This document shows, in pieces, positions 1 through 12,679 of a DNA stretch of 64,000 nt. The notes under the pieces were generated by a model, which was given only the letters and a program-made list of their open reading frames with translations, was not told the DNA's origin and made no database searches. Source of the DNA: Epiperipatus broadwayi (Eukaryota > Onychophora > Udeonychophora > Euonychophora > Peripatidae); the NCBI GenBank assembly GCA_028023455.1, contig JAQFVV010006294.1:744001-808000 (forward strand). Reading direction: 5' to 3'. The position numbers and the translations under genes are program-made. How positions within the stretch are numbered: position 1 is the stretch's first letter; every line of letters starts with the position of its first letter.

Positions 1-639
1 GAAACCGGCATTTTTTGTTTTTGTAGTCATTAACTACTTCAGCTTCAAGCCGCCATATTGAACTTTTTAAAATACTGGCCTGACACACAATTTTCACAAT
101 AACTTCAGTTTTAATTATGTTAGAGCAAAAACAATTACATTGCTAGAAACTAGAAACATTAGGAAAACAATGAACATAAAATAAATGTATACTTTGGATA
201 TGTCATAAATAAAAGTACTGACTATCTTGCAAGGACATTGGATGAAAATGATATGAAATATATTATTCGTATTTTAATTCTATAGTCAAAACAATATTGT
301 ATAATGAATAAATTCTATATTATATTGTGTATTTTTAGCATAAATGCTGTCATTTCAATTTCAGGAATGTAGCTTTAATGAAGTCATTATCCTATGACAT
401 CTTCAATTTTACAAAATGGCTGCCATTTCGAGAAAAGAAAATTTTAAAAAAAACCTTAAATATTTTTTTTAAAGTTCATTGTAGCAAATAATTGAATATA
501 AATCCAAATAGTGGATACAAGTTGATGGTGATCACTATGATAAATCCTCGCATAAAGGTCCATCACTAACCAAAGTCTATGTATATATATAATTTTTAAA
601 TGTTTTTATTAAACATAAGACTAGTTTATTTGAGTCTAA

Positions 640-1520
640 TTTTGAAACATATTTTTAACTGACTTTAACTGAATGGATTTTTTTCAAATTTTGTACACAT
701 ATTCAGTTTCCATAACAATGCAATATTTCAGAATTGTCTAGCTTAAAAGTATTGGTAGGGTTTGCCTTTCTAATTATATTCTTATTGATTCAGTAAGTTT
801 TGAGTCATGCTCACTAGGCAGTTTAATGTAAGAAGAAATTTTAGGGCATTTTCAGTTAATTAAAATAGAAAGAAAAAAGAAATGAAGGATGAAATCATAA
901 CTTTCTCCTTTGGATTGTTTACATTAAACTTGCTTTTTTAAACTGCTACCTTAATAAAATAAGAATATTGTAATTGACTTTTAGTCTATTTCTATTGAAT
1001 GAACATTTTTTAGATTCACATTTTTTTTTTTTTTTACATTTACACAGGAATAACTTTTCTATTTATGAGAAAAAATATCAAAAAATGGAAAATTTTATAA
1101 TAATGCATTTCAGAATTCAGAATTGTTCAGCATAACAGTATTGGCAGACTACATTTCAAACCACATTCAATTCTGCTTGGAAAGTTTTAAATCATATACA
1201 GCTAATAGTATTATATATTTTAAGCAAATGCTTTCATTTAATTTAAGGAAGAAATTGTAAGGGCATTCACAGTTAATTAAAATAGAAAGAAAAAGAAATG
1301 AAGGATGAAATCTTAATTGCTCTTTGGATTGTTTATGTAAAACTTACTTTTTTACACTGCTGCCATTACAAAACAAAAATCTTATAACTGATTTTATAAA
1401 TTAAATATTATTTAAGTAATCTCTTAGATTTGTTTATTGTAACCGATTTTTAATCTACTTTACCAAATGAAGCTTCTTCAAATTTTATACGTGTATATTT
1501 TTGAAACCAAATATCCTAAT
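640..1520. repeat. Degenerate tandem repeat, period near 400 bp
   Basis: Blocks recur in the same order. AGTTAATTAAAATAGAAAG followed by AAATGAAGGATGAAATC occurs near 855 and again near 1273. CAGAATTGT with an (A/C)AGTATTGG match occurs near 731 and 1119. CTTCAAATTTTATACGTG near 1475 echoes a stretch near 680. The copies have diverged by substitutions and indels. Probably an old satellite-like or transposon-derived array. Confidence 0.5.
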
Positions 1521-1631
1521 AATAAAAAATAAAATATATAAGAATATATTTAAGAAATGCTTTTATTTAATTTGAGAAGTAATGCATAAAAAAGCAAAAT
1601 TTTTTGGATCACAATTTTGATTGTTATATGT

Positions 1632-1750
1632 AATTTTAAATAAAAGTGTGGGATATCTATAAATGAATTAATTTGGTCAATAATAGAGTATTTGATTTAA
1701 TTACAAACTATATTGCTTGAATTAATTAATTTTTGACATCCCACACATTT
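1632..1750. repeat. Palindromic MITE-like element, family D copy 1
   Basis: The left arm AATAAAAGTGTGGGATATCT pairs with the right arm GACATCCCACACATTT; between them lie matching AATTAATT-rich halves. A related copy with the same AAATAAAAGTGTGGGATGTC arm lies at 36489-36609. Confidence 0.5.
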
Positions 1751-2700
1751 GAAGAAACATATGGTTCAAGAAAAAAGTTGTTTTTTCATCTTTTTAATGG
1801 ATTAGCCCTTAAATTAAATAAAAGCATTTCATAAAAAATATTTTTTATATTATTTTGATCATTAGACAAGTTTTACAATATAATCAAAAGTTTTTGATTA
1901 GTAATTATTAAAAATTTAATATCAAGGGATGATATGTACTTGAAAGTTATTAATCTCTTGAAGAATATATTATTTCATCAAACAATTTTTTGTTGTCTTT
2001 AGTTTTTCTGTAATGTTTTGATGTTGAACATAAGTAAAGTTTATATATATTATTCTATAATTTATTTCATGTTAGTAATCCTTTTATATTTTATTAAATA
2101 TATTGGTTTTATCTTGATAAAAGCATTTTAAAACTAGCATCTATAAATTTTTATAGCAATTTTATACTTGCTTTGCCTAGTCTTTTCTAGTCTCTTTATT
2201 TATTCTTATTGTAACATCTAAGTAACGTAGAATGTTTTTTTTTTTTTTTTCAGGGACATTATGCTAGTGATGCTACAATTAATATTCATTATTAAAATAA
2301 TGAATAAATCAAGAGTTGTAATGCAAATGACCATATGTATTTCACTCTGTGTTAAATTGTAACTTTTTTTTTATTATTGAATTAGATTGTTAGAAATTTT
2401 TAAAAATCAAATTGTGCTTTATTATCTAAATTATAAATTCTGAGTATGTTGACTCATTTCTATATATATATATAACAAAATTTATTAATCAGAAACCATG
2501 TAAATGAATAAATCGGGCATGGGCAATCTTACCTAGTTCAGGGGCCAAATAAGTCAAGAGCCGGACCAAATAATTAAATAGTACAAAATAATAGTGAATG
2601 ATAAAGGGCTACATAAATTTCATAATAATGACATAACAATTTCATGCGAGGATTGGCCTTGTTCTTCAACAATGAGACTCAATATTAATGGGAATATTGC

Positions 2701-3094
2701 TTAAGCCATTAAGCATCACATGATCACCATCTCTTATACTAGCATATAATTGTTTATAAACAAGGTAAAACTCTCCATACAGTAGTGCCACCCTGTGCCA
2801 ACCAGAGTAATCAATGGATGCCAGAAGGCTTGTGCATAAAATCCCTATCTAATGCCTACTCATCCAATATCCCCAGACTAGTTTCTGGCTTGTGGCTTTC
2901 GTCAGTGAGGAGCTTTGGATCTGAGAGCACGAGTGCAGCTCCTCACTGACGAAGGTCACAAGCCAGAAACTAGTCTGGGGATATTGGATGAGTAGGCATT
3001 AGATATGGATTTTATGCACAAGCCTTCTGGCATCCATTGATTACTCTGGTTGGCACAGGGTGGCACTATTGTATGGAGAGTTTTGCCTTGTTTA
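2701..3094. mobile_element. Foldback element family A, copy 1
   Basis: A unique head (near 2701-2757, GCATCACATGATCACCATC) precedes two long arms, 2758-2913 and 2938-3094, that are near-perfect reverse complements around a 24-base loop. The arms run from AAACAAGG..AAAACTCTCC to GTCAGTGAGGAGC. The element lies directly after the stop codon of the hAT transposase pseudogene. No clean target duplication was found for this copy. Confidence 0.8.
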
Positions 3095-3099
3095 ATATC

Positions 3100-4812
3100 A
3101 CATAGAATTTTCAAGGTTTTCTTTCGTTATTCTTGTCCAAGTTTTTGATTTATTAAATTTCATTCTAGAAAAAAACTGTTCACACATATATGTGCTGCCA
3201 AAAAGAAATAATTTTTCTTGAAAAGGCACATAAATTTTTATATTTTTCTTCTATCAAATGTTTATAAAATCTGTCAAAGCAATGTTGTTAAACTGTGATT
3301 TTAGCACTAAAGCCGATTGAATCTCAATAAGTTCCATCTGTAAATTTTCTGGCACATTATTTATATCAGCATCTATTGGACGAGAAAATATAATAAATAT
3401 GGAGCCTTTATTTTGGAAGTCTGTAAATCTTGTATCAAATTGCTCTATTAATGCCTTCAGTTCATCTCCATAACCATTATTAGGGATATTTTTATGAGTT
3501 GCTAGAGTAGGAAAATGGTAACAATTTTTAGCTCTTATCTGACTTTCTAACAATTTTAGTTTATTACAAAAAGCACTGACATGTCCATACAATACAGTTC
3601 ATGAATCAATTGTCCTGGTTTTTGCAATTTAAGATTAAGTTCATTTAAGTATCCAGTGACATCTACAAGGAATGCCAAATACAAACTCACTCATCATCTC
3701 TTACTTGGTTAATTGTTTTTCCTTTTATGTCCATAAAATCTGCTATGTCTTGTCTCAGATCATAAAATCGTTTTAACATTTTACCTTTACTCAACCACCT
3801 CACTTCACAATAATAAGACACATTTTCATAACTTGAAAATGATCTGACAAATATTTCTTAAATTAGCGGTGATTAAGTGCATGTGATTTAATAAAGTTAA
3901 TACTGAATACTACAACTTCCATAACATTTGTAAATTTGATTTTGCACATAGATTTTGTTGGTGGATAATGCAATGAAAATTTGTTAAAATTTCCCAGATG
4001 GATCTGTAGTTCTATTGCTTTTTCATGAACTATTCCAATAAATCCCTTCCATGCACCAACCATTGCAGAGGCTCCATCAGTGCATATGCCAGATAGTGAA
4101 CTTCATTTAAGCCCAAATATCTCGAAGACTGTTTTGACTTCTTCAAATATATCTTCACCAGTAGTTGTTTCTTTTAGTGGCTGAAGTGCCAACAATTCAT
4201 CTGTGATATTAAAATCTACATCAACTTCCCGAATAAATATTGCTAGTTATGCTGTATCAGAGGCATCAGTGCTATCATCCAAAGCAATTGAAAATGCTTT
4301 GAATCTAGCAATCTTCTCTTTTAAACTTTTTTGGATATCATCAGCCATGATTTCTATCTGCCGAACAACAGTACGTCTTGACAAACTAATATTCTCAAAA
4401 TCTTTTTCCTTTTCAAGACATATTATACTTGCAACATCCAACAGACATTATTTGATAAATTCTTCTTCACCAAATGATTTAGAATGCTTAGCAATTTTTT
4501 TGCTTAACACAAAGCTGGCTTTCACAATGCTTTCATGCTGCATTCTTTGCTTGGTAAACATTTGCTGCTGGATATCCAAGTTCTTCTTCAATTTCTCTAT
4601 TTCATCTTTTCGTAGCTGTCCATCAATTTTTTGGTGATCCGCATGTTTTGAAGTAAAGTGTCTCTTCAAATTGTTTTTTTTTTTTTGACTGATACAGATT
4701 CATTGCACAGCAAAGATATAGGCAAACCTTTATTCAGAATAAAATAATACTTTTTTGTCCAACTGTCTTGAAATTGATGATTCTCTGTATCTACTTTTCT
4801 TTTTTTTATATA
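3100..4812 (-). pseudogene. hAT transposase pseudogene (BED finger, DDE, hATC)
   Basis: Read on the minus strand, from KRKVDTENHQFQ near 4812. The N-terminal BED-type zinc finger shows the W, the Cys, and NLKRHFTSKHADH near 4650. The RNase-H-like core then has ALDDSTDASDTA near 4260 (first Asp) and CTDGASAMVGAWKGF near 4060 (second Asp). Later parts read MLKRFYDLRQDIADF and HVSAFCNKLKLLESQIRAK, ending in the hATC dimerisation domain with STYVCEQ, FFSRMK and a stop near 3100. This is the order in transposases often annotated as 'general transcription factor II-I repeat domain-containing protein 2-like'. It is broken: in-frame stops near 4445, 4245 and 4115, frameshifts near 4000 and 3215, and a poly-T slip near 4680. 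It is not functional. Confidence 0.85.
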
Positions 4813-4868
4813 TATAATCTCTGACATTGTTCCAAATTTCAAAGGTATATATATATTCAGAACTGTTA

Positions 4869-5032
4869 AACAAAACTGTTTTTAACACTGCAGACACTAA
4901 ACAGAAAACATTATAAATGCGGTTACTTAACAAGGCACAACACCAATGCAAATATTAAAATAAAAACAAAACTGCTTTTTACACTGCAGATAGAACACAA
5001 AAAAAGGCACAACCCAAATGCAAATATCAAAA
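4869..5032. repeat. Imperfect tandem duplication in hAT 5' region
   Basis: AACAAAACTG(T/C)TTTT..ACACTGCAGA followed by AAGGCACAAC and CCAATGCAAATAT occurs at about 4869-4960 and again at about 4967-5032. It lies upstream of the transposase on the minus strand, where subterminal repeats of a hAT element could sit (inference). Confidence 0.5.
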
Positions 5033-5160
5033 TGACATGTTATAACATGTTCACACAGTGCTAGTCAAAATGTGAAAGAGATCTTGATGGAAGAAAATGA
5101 GATGTGTTTTGCAGTGTCATATGACGTCAGCTTAATTATTCAAAATATTAATTCTGAGAG

Positions 5161-6006
5161 AAGCTAAATAAGACAAAACAAATGTGATTTTCAGTAATAG
5201 TTAATGATAATGACATAATATTTTTGTAAAACATTTATTATTAAACCAAAAATGACATCACTAGTGAAACGGTATGATTTATTTATCATCCTGTTTCACC
5301 TACTATGTTCCATAGTAGTATATTTTCTCTGGTTTAAACCATCCAAGTCCACGTTTATTAGTTAATTTAATAATAAATATTTAAAATAGTGTATATTTAT
5401 GTATATGTGCGGATATATGCACACATCTAATGGGAATATTAATGTTTGTATGCGTATAATGTGTACGCAGTTAAAATTTTAAAATGATTAAATTAATAAA
5501 TTTAAAATAAGTTGTGAACATCGTTGTATATGTGGGAGCACACCTATGTATATATGCAAAGGGAACTGTAATGTGATAGATTTAGTAAACATTACAGATT
5601 TTCTAAATTATCTTTTAAGTTATTTCATTTATAGAATTGTTGGTATTTGCATATAAATTTCAAATTCAGGGGTGTCTGTCTTATGTATATGCTAGAATGT
5701 TGACAACTTAAATCTGTTTTAAAAAAAAAAATCAAAGGTTATCGAATTCTCAGAAATACTTATTAATTAAATAGTAAATTGAGAACCAAAATTTTAAAGC
5801 TGTTTTAAAAATAATGTTAAAAACAGAGTCAAAATCATTAACCTGGCACTACTTGTCAATAGCTAAGCCAGATGTTTTATTCGTATTAAAAGTCATAAAC
5901 AACTTTTAATGGCCTGTGAGGGGGTAAGAAAGATGTTCTATAAAAAACCCCAGTTTTAATTCAAAATGAGTTAACTCTTTAATTGTGATCAATACAGCCA
6001 GACACT
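5161..6006. other. Gene-free AT-rich stretch
   Basis: Noncoding AT-rich DNA with a short hairpin near 5267-5300 (GTGAAAC paired with GTTTCAC). Nothing else recognised. Confidence 0.5.
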
Positions 6007-6179
6007 ATGCCAAAAGTGAAGACTCAAGGCAAGAAGGCCTATCATGCCTTCTTCCTCGCTGGGAAATTGGTCTAGGAGATGGAGGAGTTCAAAACAGAAG
6101 CCACCAAGAATGAAGTAACCCATCAGTGAATGTTAATGCCTTCACCATGCAGCCACCTCAGCAAGAAGATGATCGGTAA
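6007..6179 (+). pseudogene. Small GC-rich coding-like relic, unknown protein
   Basis: A short island of clearly higher GC than its surroundings. From an ATG it reads MPKVKTQGKKAYHAFFLAGK, then LV, a stop, and EMEEFKTEATKNEVTHQ before a second stop. After a frame change the sequence VNVNAFTMQPPQQEDDR runs to TAA. The composition looks like real protein with two stops and one frameshift, so a decayed retrocopy or exon is likely. I do not recognise the family; a distant HMG-box start is possible but unproven. Confidence 0.35.
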
Positions 6180-7712
6180 TTAATCTTCTGCAGAGCTCCT
6201 AAACTAAGTTTTAATAAATCATTTTCATAATTTTCTAAAGCTAGCTATACTATAAATGTGCACAACACTATGAAACTAAAATTATTAATAATAATTAAAA
6301 CTCTGTAATAAATATATACTTATTGATTTAAACATCTTAATATAACCTTATTTAAAAATTAATGTAAAATCTTATCTAATTAAAAGTTAACTAATAATAT
6401 TTCTGTAATTGTGATAACTATTTAGTTATTATTCTTAATCTATTCAATCTGCAGATATGCGTTCATTGCTCTGTTTGTTTGATATTTTATTAATTATGCT
6501 ATGCCGTCTTTCAGAGTGGAGATTATTAAATATTATAACAGTAGAGAGATAATTTGACTCTCTCATATAATCTTAAATTGCTTTTTAGCACATGAATAAA
6601 TCTCCGGTCTGAAAACTACTTTTATATATATTGAGCTACTATGTTTTAGCTTAGTATAATTCAGGTTTGCATGTTAAATCATTGCATTTAGTTAAATAAT
6701 AGCAAGAATGATAAATTTTGAAGCATATTATGAGTAACTAGATAAGTCTTAAATATGCTTATGCTTCCTTAGTTCATTATCATAAACTATATAGATTTAA
6801 CTGTAAACTAGATCATTTAATTAATACCTTTTAGCATATTTAAGTACGCTAATTTACGAACGGGCGTACAGTAGTTTCACAGATCGAAACTAAATATTTA
6901 GCGCTTGATTAATTTTATTGTTTGATATTTGGAAAGCGTTGCGAATGTGTCTTTATGAAGCACATCTGTGCATTATATTATGCCTTGCCATATATATTTC
7001 TTATTAGAATGGGCTTTGGTGTAAGGGCCACCCCATTACTCTTAGTTCAGACAGCTCTTTTAAAAATGGGCTTTGGTTTTGAGGGCCACTCCATTATCTT
7101 ATTTCAGAACTGAAACACGAGGGTCCAGATTGTTGTATAAGCTGCTCCGATCACCCGAACTAAATATTCATGTATTTTGTGATAACAAGTCATACGGTCC
7201 ACAGAAACCGAGTACTTGGTACTGAATTCTCTGAGTAACTGCACATTTGAGTTGTAATCATTATTTAGTTTATGTAGCGCCATAGTCTTGGAAGCTCCAC
7301 TGCAAAGCATCAGTTCGTCTTCCTTTATATTATTCAGTTCATTGATCTGAACTCCAGATCTAGTTTATATATATGATCTACATAGTGAGCATACTTATCG
7401 CTTATATTATAATTAATAGTGTCATTTTTGTATGTTTAACCTTAAGACATGGCGTAAGTCAGGCATATTAACTGTAGGTAATCAAATTAGTAGAGTGGCA
7501 ATAATTATTGATAAAATGTATAAAGTGTAGGGATGACATTTTGTATCCATCTAATCATCCTTATACACCTGCCTTGTAACCTCATACACTATTGCCATAT
7601 TGTTAGTATTGATTTCTTTTAATAAATATATATAAAGTGTATTCACGTTCAATGTCTTATTCATAGCTCGTTACCATTCAATTAAATATTTTAAATTATC
7701 ATGTTAGTTTAA
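6180..7712. other. Gene-free stretch with a 58-bp tandem repeat
   Basis: Mostly AT-rich DNA. Near 7010-7110 a unit of about 58 bp occurs twice (ATGGGCTTTGGT...GGCCAC(C/T)CCATTA...TTCAGA). The adjoining 6860-7330 part is less AT-rich and may be old transposon sequence. The overlapping short reading frames there match no family I know. Confidence 0.45.
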
Positions 7713-7850
7713 CCCCTTGAGCCAGAAGCGCCCCTGCGAGCCCCTGAACAAAAATTTAGACTTTCAACTGTATTTGCACGGAATGGGTAAGTAGTACACT
7801 TACGATTCTCAGAGCATTAGATCCGCCATCTTGTTGCGGTTAAAATGAGC
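7713..7850 (+). mobile_element. piggyBac-like terminus (one end only)
   Basis: TTAA at 7709-7712 is followed by CCCCTTGAGCCAGAAGCGCC and a GC-rich subterminal stretch. A TTAA target and a CCC(T/C)TTGAGCC start are typical of piggyBac elements. I found no matching opposite end and no transposase. The 106-residue reading frame at 7845-8165 just inside is rich in Phe, Ile and Lys and shows no piggyBac motif. Confidence 0.4.
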
Positions 7851-8625
7851 TATAACTTTTATTTTTACGATAAAATTTGGATTTTTTATGAAAGTTTTTG
7901 TAAAATACAATTTTTAATTTTTTTATTTTTCTTTTGTTTTTTAGATTTAATGACCGTAAATGTGATTCACGGTCCATTGGACTTGTTTTACAGTGTAATA
8001 ATTACGTTCAATTACGTAAGGGCTTTTATAAGCCCCTTTAGTAGAAACAAATTTTTTTGTAAAAAAAGGTTAAAGCTTAAAAATAAAAATAAAAGATTAT
8101 ATCAAAAACATATAAGGATTACTGTTCATATTATTTTTAATAATAATGACTTGATGCCTTCATAATCGGATTCAAATTTGAAACTGATGCTATCATTTAG
8201 ACAGGATTCTGTGAGTACTCGGTTTATTATTTTTTTTATTATTAATTATTGTTTTCTATAATTAAATATAATTAAAAGTAATATATATATGATATAGGTG
8301 AACCTAGTTTTAGAACTCTCTTTTTATAAAAACGATAAACTTTTAGATAAAAAGCACATTTGAAAATTGAGAATTTTTTACCTCAATTTGTTTTATGATC
8401 TACTTTTTATTACTTTTTTTTATATATAGATATAATATATATCTGGTATAATACAGGTGAAATAATATAAAAACGTTTTTTTGAATTATTTTTCTCACCT
8501 AGATTATAACTATTATATATATACACATACAAAACAATATATATATACAATAGAATTATATATATATATTTGCAAAAAAGAATATATATACGATAGAATT
8601 TGATATATACATATAGAAAACAATA

Positions 8626-9821
8626 CACCTAGGTCTCTTTTTACGCTGACTTATTTAACACGATTTTGAAGTTACGCGATTCGTGTTTCACCGGAAGTCG
8701 ACCTCCGATAATGCGCTATTACTTTAAATAATAAATTTCGCGCACTTACGTTATATTGAAAGTAATAGCACATTATTGGAATTCTACTTTCATCTTAGTA
8801 ATTTCAATAATTTTCAGTGCTTTATAATAGTAAGATTTTATGCAATAATGAAATTAAAATCATGATTTCCACATTTTATGTATACACACATTCAATTTTA
8901 CAAGATTATAATGTAAATTTGTTCAAACATTGTGCGTGTTAATTTTGCATTTTAAATCACATTCTGTTTTTGCTTTTTAAAAAATAACGTAATCAATTAT
9001 TAATCATTTAGTGTCCACAAGTTTATTTTTAAAAGGTATGTAATAGCAGTGGGCACAATTAAAAATTAAAATCTGATTTTTAATTGTAATTAACAATTTA
9101 AAAATTACCTATGGGCGACTTGAAATTAATGTGATGTAAAACGAAATTTGATTTTTAAACGGAATTGAAAATTAAAGTCAAAAATAAGAATTTAATTTTT
9201 AGTTGTTAGTTTTAATTAAATTTTTCCCAGCAGTGGGGAATAAATGTCTTTTTATTATCGTAAGTCTAAGTTCATAAACAATTAATAAAATCATCGTCGT
9301 CGTCAACAGAAAACCATTAACACAACATGAGAGTGAACTTGGCGCTAGTTGTATTTTTTCTTGTGAGAATAATTGCTGAGATATTCTTGACTTCGTTTAA
9401 GGAGAAGCCAAATACATCACATGAGAATCTGATTTTTTACTAGTTTGCAAACGAACGTGTTTTGGGGCAAATAGCGATAATAATTAAAACGTGTATAAAA
9501 AAATGTAAATTACTGTACTGTAAATTATGCATAAAAATATGTTATTTTGAATAAAATTAAATATTATAGTTAAAAAAAAGTTTGTCTTGTATCAATTTTT
9601 TTCAAACTTGAAATTTTTTATTATATTTTATTTCCTTATTTTTTTTTTGCACGAATTTTAAAGTAATTTTACGTTGGTGCTTTGCTTTTACGCGAATTTT
9701 GAAAAATCACAGACTGCATCCCCCCTCCCTTTTTCAATGTAAGTTACGACTATTTTTGCGCGATTTCGTTTGCACGTGTTTTCTGAGGAGCCTATCTATT
9801 GCGTAAAACTAGACCCAGGTG
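8626..9821. mobile_element. Non-autonomous TIR element, family C copy 1
   Basis: It starts CACCTAGGTCTCTTTTTACG and ends in the near reverse complement (GCGTAAAACTAGACCCAGGTG). Both the first 300 bases and the last 400 bases match the second copy at 57748-60246. It lies in TA-rich DNA; a TA target duplication is likely but has a two-base offset on the right. It encodes no transposase. A smaller element is nested at about 9047-9237. Confidence 0.75.
9047..9237. mobile_element. Small nested MITE (CAGTGGGCACAATTAA)
   Basis: The stretch is bounded by CAGTGGGCACAATTAAAAAT on the left and TTTTTCCCAGCAGTG on the right, which form imperfect inverted ends. The inner part is an (A/T)-rich palindrome. 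It is absent from family C copy 2, which supports insertion after family C spread. The CAGTG start suggests a hAT-type MITE. Confidence 0.4.
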
Positions 9822-12679
9822 TGTATATATATACAATAGAATTTTAGACAATACATTTGCATAATATAAAAACATGCACATCCACACTCATCATATACTG
9901 AAACATCCACTCTCATATTTCATTTCCTACACACATATATAATCAGTGCTCATAATAAATTTGTTTATTTTGATATTTATTGATTTTTCTTGTTCATTTT
10001 ATCTTGGAGAAATTTTTGTTTGATATTTATTTTTTGAGTACATTTTATTTAGTTGAAAGGAATACACATTTTAGGTCACACACCATTTTTCACTAATATA
10101 ATATAATAAAAGTAATATATAATAATAGTATACTATACTATACATTACTATATAATTTACTAAAGTCCTCAACATCTTGTAAATTATTTCTGTTATTTTT
10201 TCCCCACTAAAAACCAAACATATTTCTAACAGATACCTGCATGCAAGGACAACCAAACATTTCTAGCATATACTGAAACAGTAAGGTCTGCTTTGCCGAT
10301 CTTCGTTTCCCTTTTTCTCACCTATTTCCTACCCTCATACTTTAGTTTGAACCCCAATCTATCGTAGTGTGTCTACAGTACGCTTATATACCGAAAATCC
10401 CACCTAATTTTAAACCACGAGCACAATGCTCGTATTATATATATAACTCATTCCCAAATAAAATAAAATATTATGAATTATGTATATGTTCACGTAATTT
10501 CGATTTATTAAAAAGTAGGTTATATAAGTCGTAATTGCACACACACTATGATATGTATTTAAAATATATCAAAATTATAAATTGTTAAAGTTATTTTGTT
10601 TGAATCTATTTACAAATATATATTACCGTCGTAATATATTTTTGATTTAAAATAAAATTCATTTAGTAAATATTCGTTTAGTAAATAGATTCAAATATTG
10701 CAATATAAAAGTAAAATAATTTTCGTTTAATTTAATAAAAGTCATTCCAAGTATTTCTGTTAAAATAAATGAGGGACAATAGTTTAATTAGTTAATGTTA
10801 TATAAGTTAATCTAAAAACAGCAGATGTCCACTTAAGGTTTTTTTTAATTAGTAAAAGGAATTTTTAATTAAATCTAGTTTGTAATTCGAATGTCGACAG
10901 GGAAATTAACAAAAGAAATTAATTAAAAATTTTGAATTCCTTTAGACGTTCGGACAGATTTAATTACAGCTGATAAGTCCGATATATTTTTGTAACGCTC
11001 CAGGGCAGTTCTATTGTTAAATTCTACTATAAAAAGGAGGGTTTTCTTTTGTTCTCCATTTCTAATGTTTCTAAGAGAAATCATTCTGAGGTCTAATGTT
11101 TCTAACCAAAATTATTGTAGTAATTTGTAAATCTTGACATGACGGAGTAGAGCGCAAGAAGGCTATTTTTCTTCGGGATGGCCATATGCTGCCGTAGACC
11201 ATCGGAAGTTATCACACAAGGAATCCCGGAACTGCTGCTGCTGCCAAAAATATGAACATTTCCAGATTTTGCTGCTAATTTATATAAAAACCTGCCGACC
11301 ATCAATCTACCTAAAATGATTCTCCAGAGGTAACTTTAAATTAACCCAAGAGCTCTTGTGATAACTAACATGCTATAGCTATTTTAAATTGTTTTCTTAT
11401 ATTTCACATAATGTCATTTATGTACTTCTTTAAATATAATCAACATTTTTGCTCTCTATCCTTGGGTTAATATTTTCTATTTATTAAGCTTTCTGTTATT
11501 TTATTATGATAATGTGTTATTTTATTATGATAAGGCATATTTTAAATTTCTAAATAATTTCCAATTTTATTATCTTGCAAATCACTCATTCGAGGGCAAT
11601 TCTTTTTTTTTAATATATAATATAATCACCTAGTTTAAAATCTACATGTTATTGATTTTAATCTAATATGAGAGTATGTGCGAGGTCAATGATTAAATGT
11701 GTCCCCTAATGCATGATTGCGTATATAAATCTATACTTACTTTTCAAACCCGCAAGCATGCATTTTCCTATTTTAATTACTGTGTTCTACTTTAATTACA
11801 AAGTTCATCATTGACGTCCAGAATGTGCGGACCTTTTTAAATGAATTTCTGGGAATTTGATTGGGCATTTCTCTTAATCCAAGTCAAACCCATTTAGTAT
11901 GTTTTATATACACTAGTCTCGTATTGCTGGTAAATGAATTGGTTGTTGAGACCGCTTTGTTTTATTTTTCCAAGGATTCTTTACACGGCCAAGTCCGTTC
12001 TCTTCGCTCCTTGCAGTTTCCAGGCAGAGTGTGTCCACAAATGACACACCTGGGAAATAAACTCAATCGTCACCCAGTCGCTAAGTTTCGGCTGTTCATA
12101 AAAATACTTTCCTACGGGTTAGCGGCGAGATGGCCTCCGTAGTCATTCCGGATCTTCAATATTGTTTTATTTTATATTTATTTTACAAAGCATCCGTGAC
12201 TTAAATGTGTCACACCCTCCAACTTTAATAAATTCATTATCAGCAATACTGACCTCCCAATGTAACTTTATTATTATTATTATCAAATAAATGCCTTGAT
12301 CACATTCCCACTTTGTTGCTTAGTAAGCTTTTATCCGTACTATTCTCGAAATCAATAAATATTTTATAACACTTAATTTTCAAATATTTTCTTAAACTGG
12401 TATAATTACTCAAAGCACCTCGCACATATTCCTATCTCGTCAAGCACATTATCGTAATGCTATTAGCCCGAGGAATAGAATATATCACTTTGCTTTAAAA
12501 CCCTTTTGTCATTTATTGGAATATAATGCCAACAATTATTTAATATGCGTCCCTGTCTCATATAAACAGACAGTGGCGTTATCTATATATTTTATATAAA
12601 TAAATTTTGTGAAATCATTTAAAACTAAATTTGATATCTTATTTTATTGATTCCTATCACTGTCTCAGTCTATATATAT
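9822..12679. other. Gene-free stretch
   Basis: AT-rich DNA with (TA)n runs and a palindromic AATTAATTAAA-type repeat near 10845-10935. A less AT-rich segment at about 11850-12150 contains a 93-codon open frame (11861-12142) without recognisable motifs, possibly old transposon sequence. Confidence 0.45.

Larger units (their letters stand above)
1..2513. other. Gene-free AT-rich stretch
   Basis: Apart from the tandem repeat at 640-1520 and the palindromic element near 1632-1750, I see only AT-rich DNA, a (TA)n run near 2460 and poly-T tracts. There is no reading frame above chance. Confidence 0.6.
2514..5160 (-). mobile_element. hAT DNA transposon, decayed, minus strand
   Basis: The body is the broken transposase at about 3100-4812. 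The left end near 2514 shows CATGGGCAATCTTACC followed by a GGGGCC / GAGCCGGACC pattern typical of hAT elements of the GTF2IRD2/ZBED-like group. The right end is not resolved. A family A foldback element sits in the 3' part (2701-3094). A shorter fragment of a similar end (GGGCCGG...AAGGGCCGCATCTGGCCC) is found at 16470-16530. Confidence 0.7.

Noticed and set aside
4203-4637. 144-codon + strand open frame
   Set aside because: Antisense to the hAT transposase, whose BED, DDE and hATC blocks are on the minus strand.
8410-8628. 72-codon minus-strand frame rich in Tyr and Ile
   Set aside because: It is the translation of (TA)n microsatellite.
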